The notes: a model not told the origin generated them from the sequence alone. Numbered from the stretch's first letter, positions 8,502 to 18,865 are shown. The stretch is 64,000 nt of DNA from Enterococcus_D entomosocium (GCF_030441895.1 NZ_JARJAS010000001.1); one strand, 5' to 3'. Program-made: numbers and translations.

Positions 8502-9457
8502 TGTGGAAAACAATTCTACGTCGTTTGTTGTTGATGATCCCACAAGTCATTATTTTGAGTATCTTGATTTTCTTGATCGCACAAGCAATGCCTGGGGATC
8601 CATTTACTGGTTTGATCAATCCAAACCAAGATCCAGCTGTTATTGAGCGGATGCGTGAAGCCGCTGGTTTGAATGACCCATGGTATACCCAGTATTTCCG
8701 TTGGATCGGAAATGCCTTAAAAGGGGACTTTGGACAAAGCTTCATCTTTAAATTGCCTGTTTCAACATTATTAGCAGGACGTATCAGCAATACATTGTGG
8801 TTATCTTTATTGACGGTCATTTTGACTTACGTGATTGCCATTCCTTTAGGGATGTGGGCAGGACGTTACCAAAATTCATTGCTTGATAAAGTCGTCGTTG
8901 TTTACAACTTCTTCAGTTTCGCCGTACCGTTGTTTATCTTTGCGTTGATCGCATTGTTCATCTTCGGTTACCGATTGGCTTGGTTCCCAACGGGTGGTTC
9001 CGTTGCACCGGGGGTCAGCGGCATGGCTGAGTTTTGGAGTCGCTTGTATCACCTACTATTACCGGCAATCACTTCTGCATTATTAGGAACAGCAGTGACG
9101 ATCCAATACTTGCGAAGTGAAGTCATTGATTCGAAATCATTGGATTTCGTTCGTACCGCTCGTTCAAAAGGGGTACCAACGAACAAAGTCTTCTCACGTC
9201 ACGTTTTCCGGAATGCATCGTTGCCGATCGCATCACAAATGGGCTATGAGATCACGTCATTGATCGCAGGTTCTGTGGTCATTGAGAAAATCTTCGCCTA
9301 CCCAGGTGTCGGAAAACTGTTTATCGATAGTATCGTCCAACGGGACTATGCCGTGATCACTTCACTGACATTGATCTTAGGACTAGCGACCTTGATCGGT
9401 ACGCTGCTGTCAGATATCATCATGAGTATTGTCGATCCAAGAATCAGAATCCAGTAA
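8501..9457 (+). CDS. oppB: Oligopeptide ABC transporter permease OppB
   Basis: A 318-residue integral membrane protein with about six hydrophobic segments and the binding-protein-dependent permease (EAA-like) loop around FVRTARSKGVPTNKVFSRHV. It forms half of the peptide channel with OppC. The start overlaps the last base of oppF. Length and order match the OppB subunits of Gram-positive peptide importers. Confidence 0.94.
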   Translation: MWKTILRRLLLMIPQVIILSILIFLIAQAMPGDPFTGLINPNQDPAVIERMREAAGLNDPWYTQYFRWIGNALKGDFGQSFIFKLPVSTLLAGRISNTLWLSLLTVILTYVIAIPLGMWAGRYQNSLLDKVVVVYNFFSFAVPLFIFALIALFIFGYRLAWFPTGGSVAPGVSGMAEFWSRLYHLLLPAITSALLGTAVTIQYLRSEVIDSKSLDFVRTARSKGVPTNKVFSRHVFRNASLPIASQMGYEITSLIAGSVVIEKIFAYPGVGKLFIDSIVQRDYAVITSLTLILGLATLIGTLLSDIIMSIVDPRIRIQ

Positions 9458-9472
9458 TAGGAGGGGATAAAT

Positions 9473-10390
9473 GTGTCTGAAAAGAAAGAAAAAGTACTAA
9501 AACAAGAGAGCATCCCGCCTATGGGATTGAAAATGATTTTTCGCGAATTCTTAAAAGATAAAATGGCGATCTTTTCATTAGTTTTGTTAGTCGCAGTTTT
9601 ATTATTCGTGTTTATCGGCTCGGCAGTTATCGATCAATCACAAGTGATGCGTGTCAGCATCCTTGATAAATACGCTGTACCTGGCGCGATTTCGCCAAAC
9701 GGCGGCACCTACCTTTTAGGGGCGGATGAAGGTGGCCGTGATGTTTGGGGACAATTGATCATCGGTGCGCGTAACTCAATCTTGATTGGTTTTTCAATCA
9801 CGATCATTACGTCGATCGTTGGGGTCGGACTAGGGATCATCTCAGGTTACTACGGCGGCATCATTGATAACATTTTGATGCGTATTGTTGACTTCGTTAT
9901 GATTTTGCCGATCATGTTGATCATTATCGTTATCGTATCGATCGTACCTCGTTATAACGTTTGGACCTTTATATGGGTCATGAGTGCCTTTTACTGGGTC
10001 GGAAAAGCAAGGCTCTTCCGAAGTAAGACCCTTTCAGAAGGCCGTCGCGACTATGTTAGTGCATCGAAAACCCTCGGAACCAATGACTTTGTCATCATGT
10101 TCCGCGAAATCATGCCGAACCTTAGCTCATTGATCATCACCAACTTAACAATGAACTTTGCAGCGAATATCGGTATTGAAACGACACTAACATTCTTAGG
10201 TTTTGGTCTGCCGACCAATGTTCCAAGTTTGGGAACACTGATCGGATATGCCAGCAGCGGTGATGTGCTGGTCAACAGACAGTGGATCTGGTTACCCGCA
10301 TCAATTCTAATTTTAGTCTTGATGTTGAGTATCAATTACGTTGGTCAAGCATTTAAGCGTTCAGCGGATGCGCGTCAACGACTAGGATAA
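9473..10390 (+). CDS. oppC: Oligopeptide ABC transporter permease OppC
   Basis: A 305-residue permease with a cytoplasmic N-terminal stretch of about 35 residues, then membrane segments and the coupling loop around YVSASKTLGTNDFVIMFREIMPNL. It has the LLGADEGGRDVWGQLIIGARNS segment common to OppC/DppC. The start is GTG at 9473 behind ATAGGAGGGGATAAAT. It is the partner of OppB in the same operon. Confidence 0.94.
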   Translation: MSEKKEKVLKQESIPPMGLKMIFREFLKDKMAIFSLVLLVAVLLFVFIGSAVIDQSQVMRVSILDKYAVPGAISPNGGTYLLGADEGGRDVWGQLIIGARNSILIGFSITIITSIVGVGLGIISGYYGGIIDNILMRIVDFVMILPIMLIIIVIVSIVPRYNVWTFIWVMSAFYWVGKARLFRSKTLSEGRRDYVSASKTLGTNDFVIMFREIMPNLSSLIITNLTMNFAANIGIETTLTFLGFGLPTNVPSLGTLIGYASSGDVLVNRQWIWLPASILILVLMLSINYVGQAFKRSADARQRLG

Positions 10391-10406
10391 ACAAGGAGGA
10401 TACAGG

Positions 10407-12191
10407 ATGAAGAAAAATATTTTTGGTATGGTCACTCTTTTGTCAGTGTTAGCATTGGCAGCTTGTGGCAGCAACGGCGGCGGAACCGATTCTTCTGGTG
10501 GCGGCAATGCAGCAAACGATACGGAAGATGTAAGCAACTTCCCAATCGAAGTTAGCAATGATGCAGAGGCAATCGAAGGTGGTACTTTGGATGTTGCAGT
10601 AGTGATGGATACGCAATTCCAAGGGTTGTTCCAAACAGAATTTTATCAAGATAACTATGATGCACAATTTATGTTGCCAAGTAATGAAAGTTTATTCGTC
10701 AATGACGCTGATTTCAAAATTGTTGACGGCGGGGCTGCAAATCTTGAGCTAGATGAAGACAACAACACAGCAACAATTACTTTACGCGACAATCTGAAAT
10801 GGTCTGATGGCGAAGATGTTACGGCAGATGATATCATCTTCACATACGAAGTAATTGGTAACAAAGATTATACTGGTATTCGTTATGATAGTAACTTTAC
10901 TAACATTGTTGGTATGGAAGATTACCATGATGGCAAAGCTGATACTATTTCTGGTATCACCAAAGAAAGTGACAAAGTCGTTAAAATCGAATACAAAGAA
11001 GTTCACCCTGGTATGATGCAAGCAGGTGGTGGTATTTGGGCTTCTGCATTACCAAAACACGCCTTTGAAGGAATCGAAGTCAAAGATATGGAATCAAGCG
11101 ATCAAGTTCGTAAAAATCCAATCGTCTTCGGACCATATGTAATGTCAAATATCGTAGCTGGTGAATCCGTAGAGTACGTTCCAAACGAATACTATTATGG
11201 AGATAAGCCAAAACTAGATAAATTATCATTTAAAGCAGTTCCAACTTCATCTATTGTTGAAGCGATGAACGCAAAACAATATGATATGGCTTTATCAATG
11301 CCGACAGATACGTATCCTACTTATAAAGATACTGATGGTTATCAAATCTTAGGCCGAACAGATACTGCTTACACCTATTTAGGTTTCAAATTAGGTAAAT
11401 GGAATGCTGATGAAGGAAAAGTAGAATATAATCCTGATTCAAAAATGGCTGACAAATCATTGCGTCAAGCAATGGGGTATGCATTAGATAATGATGCTGT
11501 CGGAAGCCGTTTCTACAATGGCTTGCGCACAAATGCAACGACATTGATCCCACCAGTATTTGGCTCATTACACAATACAGATGTTGAAGGTTATACTTTA
11601 AACATCGACAAAGCAAATCAATTACTTGATGATGCTGGCTACAAAGATGTCGATGGCGACGGTATGCGTGAAGACAAAAATGGTGAGAAATTGACCATCA
11701 ACTTTGCTTCAATGTCCGGTGGCGAAACAGCACAACCGTTAGCAGATTACTACATCCAACAATGGAATGAAATCGGACTTGATGTACAATACACAACAGG
11801 TCGCTTGATCGACTTCCAAGCATTCTATGACAAATTGGAAAATGATGATCCTGAGATTGATGTTTACCAAGGTGCATGGAATACTGGCTATGACCCATCA
11901 CCAATGGGCTTGTATGGACCTAACTCTGCGTTCAACTACACTCGTTTTGAATCAGAAGAAAATACGAAATTGCTAGAAGCAATCGATTCAAAAGATTCGT
12001 TTGACGAAGCAAAACGTAAAGAAGCGTTTGATGCATGGCAAGAATATGCTGCTGATGAAGCATTTGTTATCCCAACACTTTACCGTAGTGCGGTGTTACC
12101 TGTATCAAATCGTGTCAAAGACTTCACATGGGCCTATGATGTGAATTACAATCCTTGGGCAACAATTTCAGTTACAGCTGAATCTCGTTAA
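10407..12191 (+). CDS. oppA: Oligopeptide-binding lipoprotein OppA
   Basis: A 594-residue extracellular solute-binding protein (SBP family 5). The signal peptide ends in the lipobox LALAAC with lipidated C20, followed by a Gly/Ser/Asn-rich linker. It captures peptides at the outer membrane face and delivers them to OppBC. It is the last gene of the operon, where the binding protein can be made in excess, and is followed by a strong terminator. In enterococci such proteins can also import peptide signals; which peptides bind here is unknown. Confidence 0.94.
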   Translation: MKKNIFGMVTLLSVLALAACGSNGGGTDSSGGGNAANDTEDVSNFPIEVSNDAEAIEGGTLDVAVVMDTQFQGLFQTEFYQDNYDAQFMLPSNESLFVNDADFKIVDGGAANLELDEDNNTATITLRDNLKWSDGEDVTADDIIFTYEVIGNKDYTGIRYDSNFTNIVGMEDYHDGKADTISGITKESDKVVKIEYKEVHPGMMQAGGGIWASALPKHAFEGIEVKDMESSDQVRKNPIVFGPYVMSNIVAGESVEYVPNEYYYGDKPKLDKLSFKAVPTSSIVEAMNAKQYDMALSMPTDTYPTYKDTDGYQILGRTDTAYTYLGFKLGKWNADEGKVEYNPDSKMADKSLRQAMGYALDNDAVGSRFYNGLRTNATTLIPPVFGSLHNTDVEGYTLNIDKANQLLDDAGYKDVDGDGMREDKNGEKLTINFASMSGGETAQPLADYYIQQWNEIGLDVQYTTGRLIDFQAFYDKLENDDPEIDVYQGAWNTGYDPSPMGLYGPNSAFNYTRFESEENTKLLEAIDSKDSFDEAKRKEAFDAWQEYAADEAFVIPTLYRSAVLPVSNRVKDFTWAYDVNYNPWATISVTAESR

Positions 12192-12205
12192 TCAATGATC
12201 GATGA

Positions 12206-12235
12206 AAAGACGTCCTTTCTGGGACGTCTTTTTTT
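12206..12235 (+). terminator. opp operon terminator
   Basis: The stem AAGACGTCC / GGGACGTCTT has a TTTCT loop and is followed by seven T. It is directly downstream of the oppA stop. Confidence 0.88.
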
Positions 12236-12338
12236 CCTGTTTTTTTGCGGGTATCTGAGGAAAACAGGCTTTTTTATACAGGAGAAGATTAAGTAGATAA
12301 ATTTTTATTACAGTCTTTCCAAGAATTTGGAGGAAACA

Positions 12339-12367
12339 TTTCATAATTCGGCAAAAACCAGTATAAT
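12339..12367 (+). promoter_or_regulatory. rnc-smc operon promoter
   Basis: TTTCAT and a perfect TATAAT have 17-bp spacing, ending 37 bp before the rnc ATG. It probably drives rnc, smc, the HAD gene and ftsY as one transcript, since the gaps between those genes are short. Confidence 0.6.
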
Positions 12368-12404
12368 AGGGAAGTGTCGATAAACTAATGAAGGAATGTG
12401 ACAA

Positions 12405-13097
12405 ATGAATACACAATTAACGAAAGAACTAAAAGAAAAGTTTGATATTGTGTTCCATGATGTAGATCTGCTTGAACAAGCGTTTACGCATTCATCTTAT
12501 GTGAATGAGCACCGCAACTTGCACTTGTCAGATAACGAACGTTTAGAGTTTTTGGGCGATGCTGTCTTAGAGTTGATCGTTTCACGGTATTTGTATCGTG
12601 AATTGCCAGATCTGCCCGAAGGTAAGCTGACGAAGCTACGGGCGGCAATCGTTCGCGAAGACAGTTTATCCATGTTTGCCAAAGATTGCCGATTCGATGA
12701 ATACATTCGTCTAGGCAAAGGGGAAGAAAACTCTGGCGGTCGTAAACGACCTTCTTTGCTTTGTGATCTATTTGAAGCCTTTTTAGGTGCGTTATACTTG
12801 GATCAAGGACTGGAAAGTGTCAGCGGCTTTTTGACGAAAGTTGTTTTTCCAAAAGTAAAAGCAGGTGCTTTTTCCCATGAGATGGATCATAAGACCCGCT
12901 TGCAAGAAATCTTGCAGCGTGGTGGCGATGTTTCCATCAATTATCGTTTGATCAAAGAAGCAGGCCCCGCCCATGAACGGATTTTTTGGACGGAAGTCTA
13001 TTGCGATGATACCTTGATCGGAAAAGGACAAGGAAAATCGAAGAAATTATCAGAACAGGACGCCGCGGCGAATGCCTTGGCGGATCTTGAACAGTAA
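12405..13097 (+). CDS. rnc: Ribonuclease III
   Basis: A 230-residue RNase III with the catalytic signature NERLEFLGDAV at residues 44-54 and a C-terminal double-stranded RNA-binding domain from about residue 160 (HKTRLQEILQ ... KKLSEQDAAANALADL). It is a metal-dependent endonuclease that processes rRNA precursors and structured mRNAs. The rnc-smc-ftsY order is widely conserved in Firmicutes. Confidence 0.96.
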   Translation: MNTQLTKELKEKFDIVFHDVDLLEQAFTHSSYVNEHRNLHLSDNERLEFLGDAVLELIVSRYLYRELPDLPEGKLTKLRAAIVREDSLSMFAKDCRFDEYIRLGKGEENSGGRKRPSLLCDLFEAFLGALYLDQGLESVSGFLTKVVFPKVKAGAFSHEMDHKTRLQEILQRGGDVSINYRLIKEAGPAHERIFWTEVYCDDTLIGKGQGKSKKLSEQDAAANALADLEQ

Positions 13098-13112
13098 GAG
13101 AGGACTGGCGGA

Positions 13113-16100
13113 GTGTATTTAAAACGAATAGAGATTGCCGGCTTTAAATCCTTTGCCGACCGAACAGTCATTGATTTCGAACATCGTGTGACTGCAGTCG
13201 TCGGACCAAATGGCAGCGGCAAGAGCAATATTACCGAAGCGATTCGTTGGGTTTTAGGAGAACAATCTGCCAAAAATCTACGTGGTGGCAAAATGCCTGA
13301 TGTTATTTTTGCAGGTTCTGACACCCGCAGAGCGCTAAATATAGCGGAAGTGACGATCGTTTTAGACAATAGCGATCATTACTTGCCGATGGATTACAGT
13401 GAGATCAGCGTGACTCGCCGCTTGAGAAGAACCGGCGAAAGCGACTTTTTCTTAAATAAACAAGCTTGCCGCTTAAAGGACATCCAAGAGTTATTTATGG
13501 ACTCTGGGCTGGGGAAAGAATCATTTTCGATCATTTCCCAAGGCAAGGTAGAAGCAATTTTCAGCAGCAAACCAGAAGACCGTCGTGGGATTTTTGAAGA
13601 AGCGGCGGGGGTATTGAAGTACAAACAGCGGAAAAAGAAAGCCGAGCAAAAGTTGTTTGAAACGGAAGACAATTTAAGCCGTCTACAAGATATCATTTAT
13701 GAACTAGAAGATCAGTTGGTGCCTTTGGCAGCCCAAAGTGACGCAGCCAATCGCTTTTTAGCGTTAAAAGAAAAATTGACGACGGTTGATGTGGCCTATG
13801 CGGTCTTAGAGATCACGAAAGCAAAAGAAGCGTGGGAGACAGCCAAAGCTCAACTGAGTACCTTTAACCAAGAACTGGCGCAGATTTCCGAAAAGATCAA
13901 CCAAGGGGAACTGTCGCTACATTCTTTGCGGCAACAACGTACCGCCTTTGATGAAACGTTGGAGCGTTTGAATCAGCAGCTTTTAGAGGTCACCGAAGGA
14001 CTGAAGCAAGCCGAAGGGCAAAAAGAAGTCTTAGATGAGCGATCAAAACATACGCAAAAAAGCTCCGCGGAATACCAAGAAACCCTAGAGGAAGTTACGG
14101 AACGGGTCACGCTTTTAAATGAAGAAAAAGCGGAACTGATCGGCTTGCTTTCACAAAAGAATCGGAGTGTGCAGGAAGTTGAAGCAGCGATGCTGGCGTG
14201 TCAGCAAGAGCAGGAAAAGTACCAACGTTCAGCAAAAGAAATCATTGAAGAATTGCGTAGCCAATATGTCGAAGCCATGCAAGAGCAGGCAACGATCGGA
14301 AACGAATTGAAATACTTGGAGCGTCAATACCAGCAAGAAGCCGCGAAAAATCAAACGGCGTTGAGCAAGCAGACGCAAATGAATACGTCGTTGAAAGAAA
14401 AGACGACGGAAGCACAAATCGTGGAAGAACAGCTAACGCAGGCTAAGGCGATTTTAGAAGAACAACGCAAGCAATATATCCATCTTCAAGAAAAAGCTCA
14501 AACCAACAAAAAACGCTTTGATGAAGAACAAAAGAAAATGTATCAGTTAATGAGTCAAGTGCAGCAAGTACGTGCGAAACAGCGCAGTCTGCAAGATATT
14601 CAAGAAAATTATAGCGGTTTTTATCAAGGCGTTCGCTTGATTTTGAAAAACAAACAACAGATCAGCGGCATCGTTGGCGCAGTAGCGGAGTTGATCGATG
14701 TGCCACAAGACTATACCGTGGCGATCGAGACCGCACTAGGCGCCGCTGCACAGCATGTCGTCGTTGAAAATGAACGAGATGCACGGGCAGCCATCACGTA
14801 TTTGAAAGAAAATCGCGGCGGTCGTGCCACTTTCTTACCGTTGACGACCATCAAAGCCCGTCATTTGCCAGATTATGCCCGCAATCAAGCTAAGCAAGTG
14901 TCTGGCTTTATCGGTGTTGCCAGCGAATTGGTCCAGTCGCCTGAACACATCCAAACCATTACGGATAACTTGTTAGGCAGTATCTTGATTGCCGAAGACT
15001 TGCAAAGTGCCAATGCGTTAGCACGGGCATTGAACTATAGCTATCGGGTCGTTTCTTTAGAAGGGGATGTCATGAATGCTGGCGGTTCCATGACGGGTGG
15101 CGCAACGAAGAAAAATGCCGGTAGTTTGTTTAGCCAAAGCAATGAGCTGCAACAATTGACGGCACAAGCGGCACAACTGGATGAGCGGCTTTTAAAAACG
15201 GAAAAGCAAGTCCAGCATTTTGAAGCAGCGACCAAAGAAGCACAAGCAGCACTAGAAGAATTGCGGACGCAAGGGGAACAGGCTCGTATGACGGAGCATG
15301 AGCTGCAAAGCCGCTTACAAAATCTTGAGAATGACCTGAGCCGCTTGAAGCAAGAGCAGCAAGTGTTTGATTTTGAACATCGCGAAGTGCAAGCCTTCTT
15401 TGAAGAATATGATGAGAAGAAGACGAGTTTGGAAGAACAGCAAAAGAATATTGCGGCGCAATTGGCGAAAATCGATCAAGATATTCATCAAATGAATGCC
15501 GAAGAAGACTTGATCGAGGAAAAACGCCAAACCTTAGCACAAGAAAGTGCGCGCTTGCAGGCAGCTTTCGCCGTTCAAAAAGAACAAGTGGCGCATTTGC
15601 AGCAAAAAATTGCCGCTACGAATCAAGCATTGGAAGAAAACGAAGCGCGTCAGCACTCCTTAGAACGGCAGTTAGCTGCCTTGACAAGTAACGTCAGCGA
15701 TCATGAGTTTTCAGAAGAAAACATTCTTCAGCGAATTGAAGCATTCACAAAAACCAAGCAGCAGGTAACAGCGGAATTGACGGTGATTCGTGAACAACGG
15801 CAAGTGGTTCAACAAGAAATCGGCGCATTAGACGAAGCCCTGAGTGCTGAAAACTTAACGCAAAAAGAAAAGCTGTCAGAAAAAACCGAAGTTGAGATCG
15901 AAAAAAATCGCGCAGAATTGGTGATGGACAATCGCTTGTTGTATTTACAAGAAGAATACAATCTTACCTTTGAAAAGGCCGCGCAAGATTTTTCTGAAAT
16001 CGAGGATGCAGATCAAGCCAAAGTCGACATTCAGGAACTAAAACAAGCGATCGAACAAATTGGTCCAGTCAATTTAAATGCGATCGAACAATATGAGCAA

Positions 16101-16691
16101 GTCAATCAACGGCATTTGTTCTTGACGAGTCAGCGAGACGATCTGCTGTCGGCTAAAGCACAGCTGTTTGATACGATGTCTGAAATGGATGAAGAAGTCA
16201 AAACCCGTTTCGGCGAAGTCTTCGATGCGATTCGTCTGCAATTCAAACAAGTATTTCCTAATATGTTTGGCGGCGGTCATGCGGAATTAGTCTTAACAGA
16301 TCCGAAAGATTTATTGAACACTGGGATTGAGATCGAAGCCCAACCACCGGGCAAGAAATTGCAAAACCTCAGCTTGCTATCAGGGGGCGAACGGGCACTG
16401 ACTGCGATTGCGTTATTGTTTTCCATTATTCAAGTTCGTCCAGTACCGTTTTGTGTGCTTGACGAAGTGGAAGCAGCATTGGATGAAGCCAATGTCTCTC
16501 GTTTCGGTCATTACTTGAGTGCTTTCCAAAATGATACACAGTTTATCGTCGTAACTCACCGTAAAGGAACGATGGAGGCAGCAGATGTGTTGTATGGTGT
16601 GACCATGCAAGAATCTGGAGTGTCGAAGACCGTGTCCGTGCGCTTAGAAGAAGTGCGTGAAGGCGGTAGTTTTGCAGCAGATCAAGCATAG
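13113..16691 (+). CDS. smc: Chromosome segregation protein SMC
   Basis: An 1192-residue condensin ATPase. Walker A GPNGSGKS is at residues 31-38. Two long coiled coils flank a hinge at roughly 510-680 (ISGIVGAVAELIDVP through GDVMNAGGSMTGG). The ABC signature LSGGERALTAIAL (about 1090) and Walker B FCVLDEVEAALDEANV close the head. With ScpA and ScpB it compacts and segregates the chromosome. The start is GTG at 13113, 15 bp after rnc. Length is normal. Confidence 0.97.
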   Translation: MYLKRIEIAGFKSFADRTVIDFEHRVTAVVGPNGSGKSNITEAIRWVLGEQSAKNLRGGKMPDVIFAGSDTRRALNIAEVTIVLDNSDHYLPMDYSEISVTRRLRRTGESDFFLNKQACRLKDIQELFMDSGLGKESFSIISQGKVEAIFSSKPEDRRGIFEEAAGVLKYKQRKKKAEQKLFETEDNLSRLQDIIYELEDQLVPLAAQSDAANRFLALKEKLTTVDVAYAVLEITKAKEAWETAKAQLSTFNQELAQISEKINQGELSLHSLRQQRTAFDETLERLNQQLLEVTEGLKQAEGQKEVLDERSKHTQKSSAEYQETLEEVTERVTLLNEEKAELIGLLSQKNRSVQEVEAAMLACQQEQEKYQRSAKEIIEELRSQYVEAMQEQATIGNELKYLERQYQQEAAKNQTALSKQTQMNTSLKEKTTEAQIVEEQLTQAKAILEEQRKQYIHLQEKAQTNKKRFDEEQKKMYQLMSQVQQVRAKQRSLQDIQENYSGFYQGVRLILKNKQQISGIVGAVAELIDVPQDYTVAIETALGAAAQHVVVENERDARAAITYLKENRGGRATFLPLTTIKARHLPDYARNQAKQVSGFIGVASELVQSPEHIQTITDNLLGSILIAEDLQSANALARALNYSYRVVSLEGDVMNAGGSMTGGATKKNAGSLFSQSNELQQLTAQAAQLDERLLKTEKQVQHFEAATKEAQAALEELRTQGEQARMTEHELQSRLQNLENDLSRLKQEQQVFDFEHREVQAFFEEYDEKKTSLEEQQKNIAAQLAKIDQDIHQMNAEEDLIEEKRQTLAQESARLQAAFAVQKEQVAHLQQKIAATNQALEENEARQHSLERQLAALTSNVSDHEFSEENILQRIEAFTKTKQQVTAELTVIREQRQVVQQEIGALDEALSAENLTQKEKLSEKTEVEIEKNRAELVMDNRLLYLQEEYNLTFEKAAQDFSEIEDADQAKVDIQELKQAIEQIGPVNLNAIEQYEQVNQRHLFLTSQRDDLLSAKAQLFDTMSEMDEEVKTRFGEVFDAIRLQFKQVFPNMFGGGHAELVLTDPKDLLNTGIEIEAQPPGKKLQNLSLLSGGERALTAIALLFSIIQVRPVPFCVLDEVEAALDEANVSRFGHYLSAFQNDTQFIVVTHRKGTMEAADVLYGVTMQESGVSKTVSVRLEEVREGGSFAADQA

Positions 16692-16703
16692 AGGAGGAAT
16701 GGT

Positions 16704-17522
16704 ATGATTAAACTGATTGCGATCGATTTAGACGGAACGTTATTGAATGACAAAAAAGAAGTGACTCCTCGCAACAAAGAGGTACTTGCTCGTGCCAAAG
16801 CACAAGGCGTAAAGATCGTCATTTGTACGGGACGTCCATTACGGGCGATCCGTCCCTATTTAGAAGAATTATCGCTGAAAGAACCCGGCGACTATAGCAT
16901 CACCTTTAACGGCGGTTTGGTTCAAAAAAATGAGACTGGCGAGATCATTGAAAAAGCAGCGATGCAGCTGGCAGATATCCATGAATTGGTTTCAGTGGCG
17001 GAAGACTTAAATTTGCCTCTAGACGTGGTATCAGAAGAGATCGTCTTGAGTTTGCCCACTTCAGCAGCGCATCCATCGATTTATGGCTCCTTGAATCCTT
17101 TATTGGATTGTCGTCCTTTTGCCGTAGCTGATCTGGATGAATCGATGCTCTATAATAAAGCGGTGATCGCCTACCATCAGGAAGTTTTGGATCCTAAGAT
17201 CCCTGAGATTTCCTCAGAGATCCGCGAGAAATATGAAATCATCAAAAGCCGGAATAACCTGTTGGAATTTATGCCTAAAGGAATCACCAAAGCCTATGGT
17301 ATCAGCCTATTGGCGCAAGATTTAGGGATCAAGCAAGAAGAAGTGATGGCGATCGGTGATGAAGAAAATGACTTGCCGATGATTCGCTATGCAGGGATTG
17401 GCGTAGCGATGGCCAATGCCGTGCCAATCATTAAAGAAGCGGCTGACGTTGTCACCCTTTCAAACCAAGAAGACGGTGTGGCAGCAGTGATTGAAGAATA
17501 TGTCTTAAAAGGAGGTGCGTAA
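16704..17522 (+). CDS. Cof-type HAD-IIB family hydrolase (sugar-phosphatase-like)
   Basis: A 272-residue HAD superfamily phosphatase of the Cof/YidA type. The nucleophile motif is DLDGTLLND, with D8 and D10, and the C-terminal motif GDEENDLPMIRYAGIGVAMANA carries the metal-binding aspartates, with a type IIB cap between them. Such enzymes dephosphorylate sugar phosphates or related metabolites; the true substrate cannot be told. It lies between smc and ftsY with a 12-bp gap before it and its stop just upstream of the ftsY start, so it is co-transcribed. Confidence 0.9.
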   Translation: MIKLIAIDLDGTLLNDKKEVTPRNKEVLARAKAQGVKIVICTGRPLRAIRPYLEELSLKEPGDYSITFNGGLVQKNETGEIIEKAAMQLADIHELVSVAEDLNLPLDVVSEEIVLSLPTSAAHPSIYGSLNPLLDCRPFAVADLDESMLYNKAVIAYHQEVLDPKIPEISSEIREKYEIIKSRNNLLEFMPKGITKAYGISLLAQDLGIKQEEVMAIGDEENDLPMIRYAGIGVAMANAVPIIKEAADVVTLSNQEDGVAAVIEEYVLKGGA

Positions 17523-17523
17523 G

Positions 17524-18816
17524 ATGGGATTTTTTGACAAAATCAAAAAAGCGCTGATTGGAGAAACCAAAGAAGCAGAGCAAGAAATCGACAAACCGAT
17601 AGTCGATGCTGACTCACCAGAGGCACAGCGTTCAGAAGAAAGACAGCCAGCACAAACTCCTGCTGAACATGAAGCTTCAGAACCAGTGGCACCTGCAGAC
17701 GCCGCCGACTCCAGTGATTTGGAGGCAGAGCAAGAAACTGCGGAAACTTTTCCACAGCAAGAAGCAACGGTAGCGAATAAAGTAGAAGAAGCACCAAGTG
17801 TTCCAGTTGAAGTGGCTAAGGATACACCATCAGAGGAAGTACCAGCTTCTGAACCAATCCTTCAAGCAGCGCCAGAGACGGAAAGTGTGCAGGACAAATA
17901 CACCAAAGGATTGACGAAATCACGGAAAACCTTTGGGCAACGGATGAACGAATTGTTTGCCAACTTCCGTACGGTGGACGAAGACTTCTTCGAAGAAGTG
18001 GAAGAAACGCTGATCGGCGCAGACGTTGGCTTTGATGCGGCGATGAAGATCGCGGATGCATTGAGACAAGAAGTCAAATTGCGTAATGTGAAGAAAACGG
18101 CAGATGTCCAAAATGTCATCATCGAAAAACTGGTTGACCTATATGGGGAAGCGGGTGTCGGTGAAGTCAACGAGTTGAACATGCAACCGGGGTTGACCGT
18201 CATTTTATTTGTTGGCGTGAACGGTGTTGGAAAAACCACCAGCATCGGGAAATTAGCCCATCAATTCAAAGCCGAAGGCAAGAAAGTCTTATTGGCTGCA
18301 GCGGATACTTTCCGTGCCGGTGCCATCGATCAATTAGTGGTCTGGGGTGAACGGGCTGGGGTTGAAGTCGTTCGTGGCAATGCAGGAGGCGATCCAGCAG
18401 CGGTTGTGTTTGATGCGATGGAGCGCGCAAAACGAGAAAATGCTGACGTTTTATTAGTAGATACAGCTGGCCGTTTGCAAAACAAAGTCAATTTGATGAA
18501 CGAATTAGAAAAAATCAAACGGATCATTCAGCGAGTGGACCCAACGGCCCCTCATGAAGTCTTGCTCGTGTTGGATGCAACAACGGGGCAAAATGCCATG
18601 AATCAAGCAAAACAGTTTAAAGAGACGACGGATGTTTCTGGCCTCGTCTTAACCAAACTTGATGGCACAGCTAAAGGAGGGATCGTCTTGGCGATCCGTA
18701 ACGAGCTGCGGCTGCCAGTCAAATTAGTGGGACTTGGAGAAGGCATCAACGATTTAGAACCATTTGATCCAAATGAATTTGTCGTCGGCTTATTCAAAGG
18801 CTTGATCAAAGAATAA
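17524..18816 (+). CDS. ftsY: Signal recognition particle receptor FtsY
   Basis: A 430-residue FtsY with a long acidic, Glu/Ala/Pro-rich A domain (about residues 20-120), an N domain, and a G domain with P-loop GVNGVGKTT at 231-239, DTFRAGA, DTAGR and TKLDG motifs. It is the membrane-side GTPase that receives ribosome-SRP complexes. The ATG at 17524 follows AAGGAGGTG; an in-frame ATG at 17515 lies within that ribosome site. The ylxM-ffh genes that often follow ftsY are not present; a terminator follows instead. Confidence 0.96.
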   Translation: MGFFDKIKKALIGETKEAEQEIDKPIVDADSPEAQRSEERQPAQTPAEHEASEPVAPADAADSSDLEAEQETAETFPQQEATVANKVEEAPSVPVEVAKDTPSEEVPASEPILQAAPETESVQDKYTKGLTKSRKTFGQRMNELFANFRTVDEDFFEEVEETLIGADVGFDAAMKIADALRQEVKLRNVKKTADVQNVIIEKLVDLYGEAGVGEVNELNMQPGLTVILFVGVNGVGKTTSIGKLAHQFKAEGKKVLLAAADTFRAGAIDQLVVWGERAGVEVVRGNAGGDPAAVVFDAMERAKRENADVLLVDTAGRLQNKVNLMNELEKIKRIIQRVDPTAPHEVLLVLDATTGQNAMNQAKQFKETTDVSGLVLTKLDGTAKGGIVLAIRNELRLPVKLVGLGEGINDLEPFDPNEFVVGLFKGLIKE

Positions 18817-18823
18817 AAAAAGA

Positions 18824-18865
18824 AGAGCCCTGTGTCAGGTCAAATACCTGCACATGGCTCTCCTT
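18824..18865 (+). terminator. ftsY terminator hairpin
   Basis: The outer stem AGAGCC / GGCTCT is continued by TGTG / CACA and an inner CAGGT / ACCTG pairing. It is preceded by an A-run and followed by CCTTT. It closes the rnc-ftsY operon. Confidence 0.7.
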
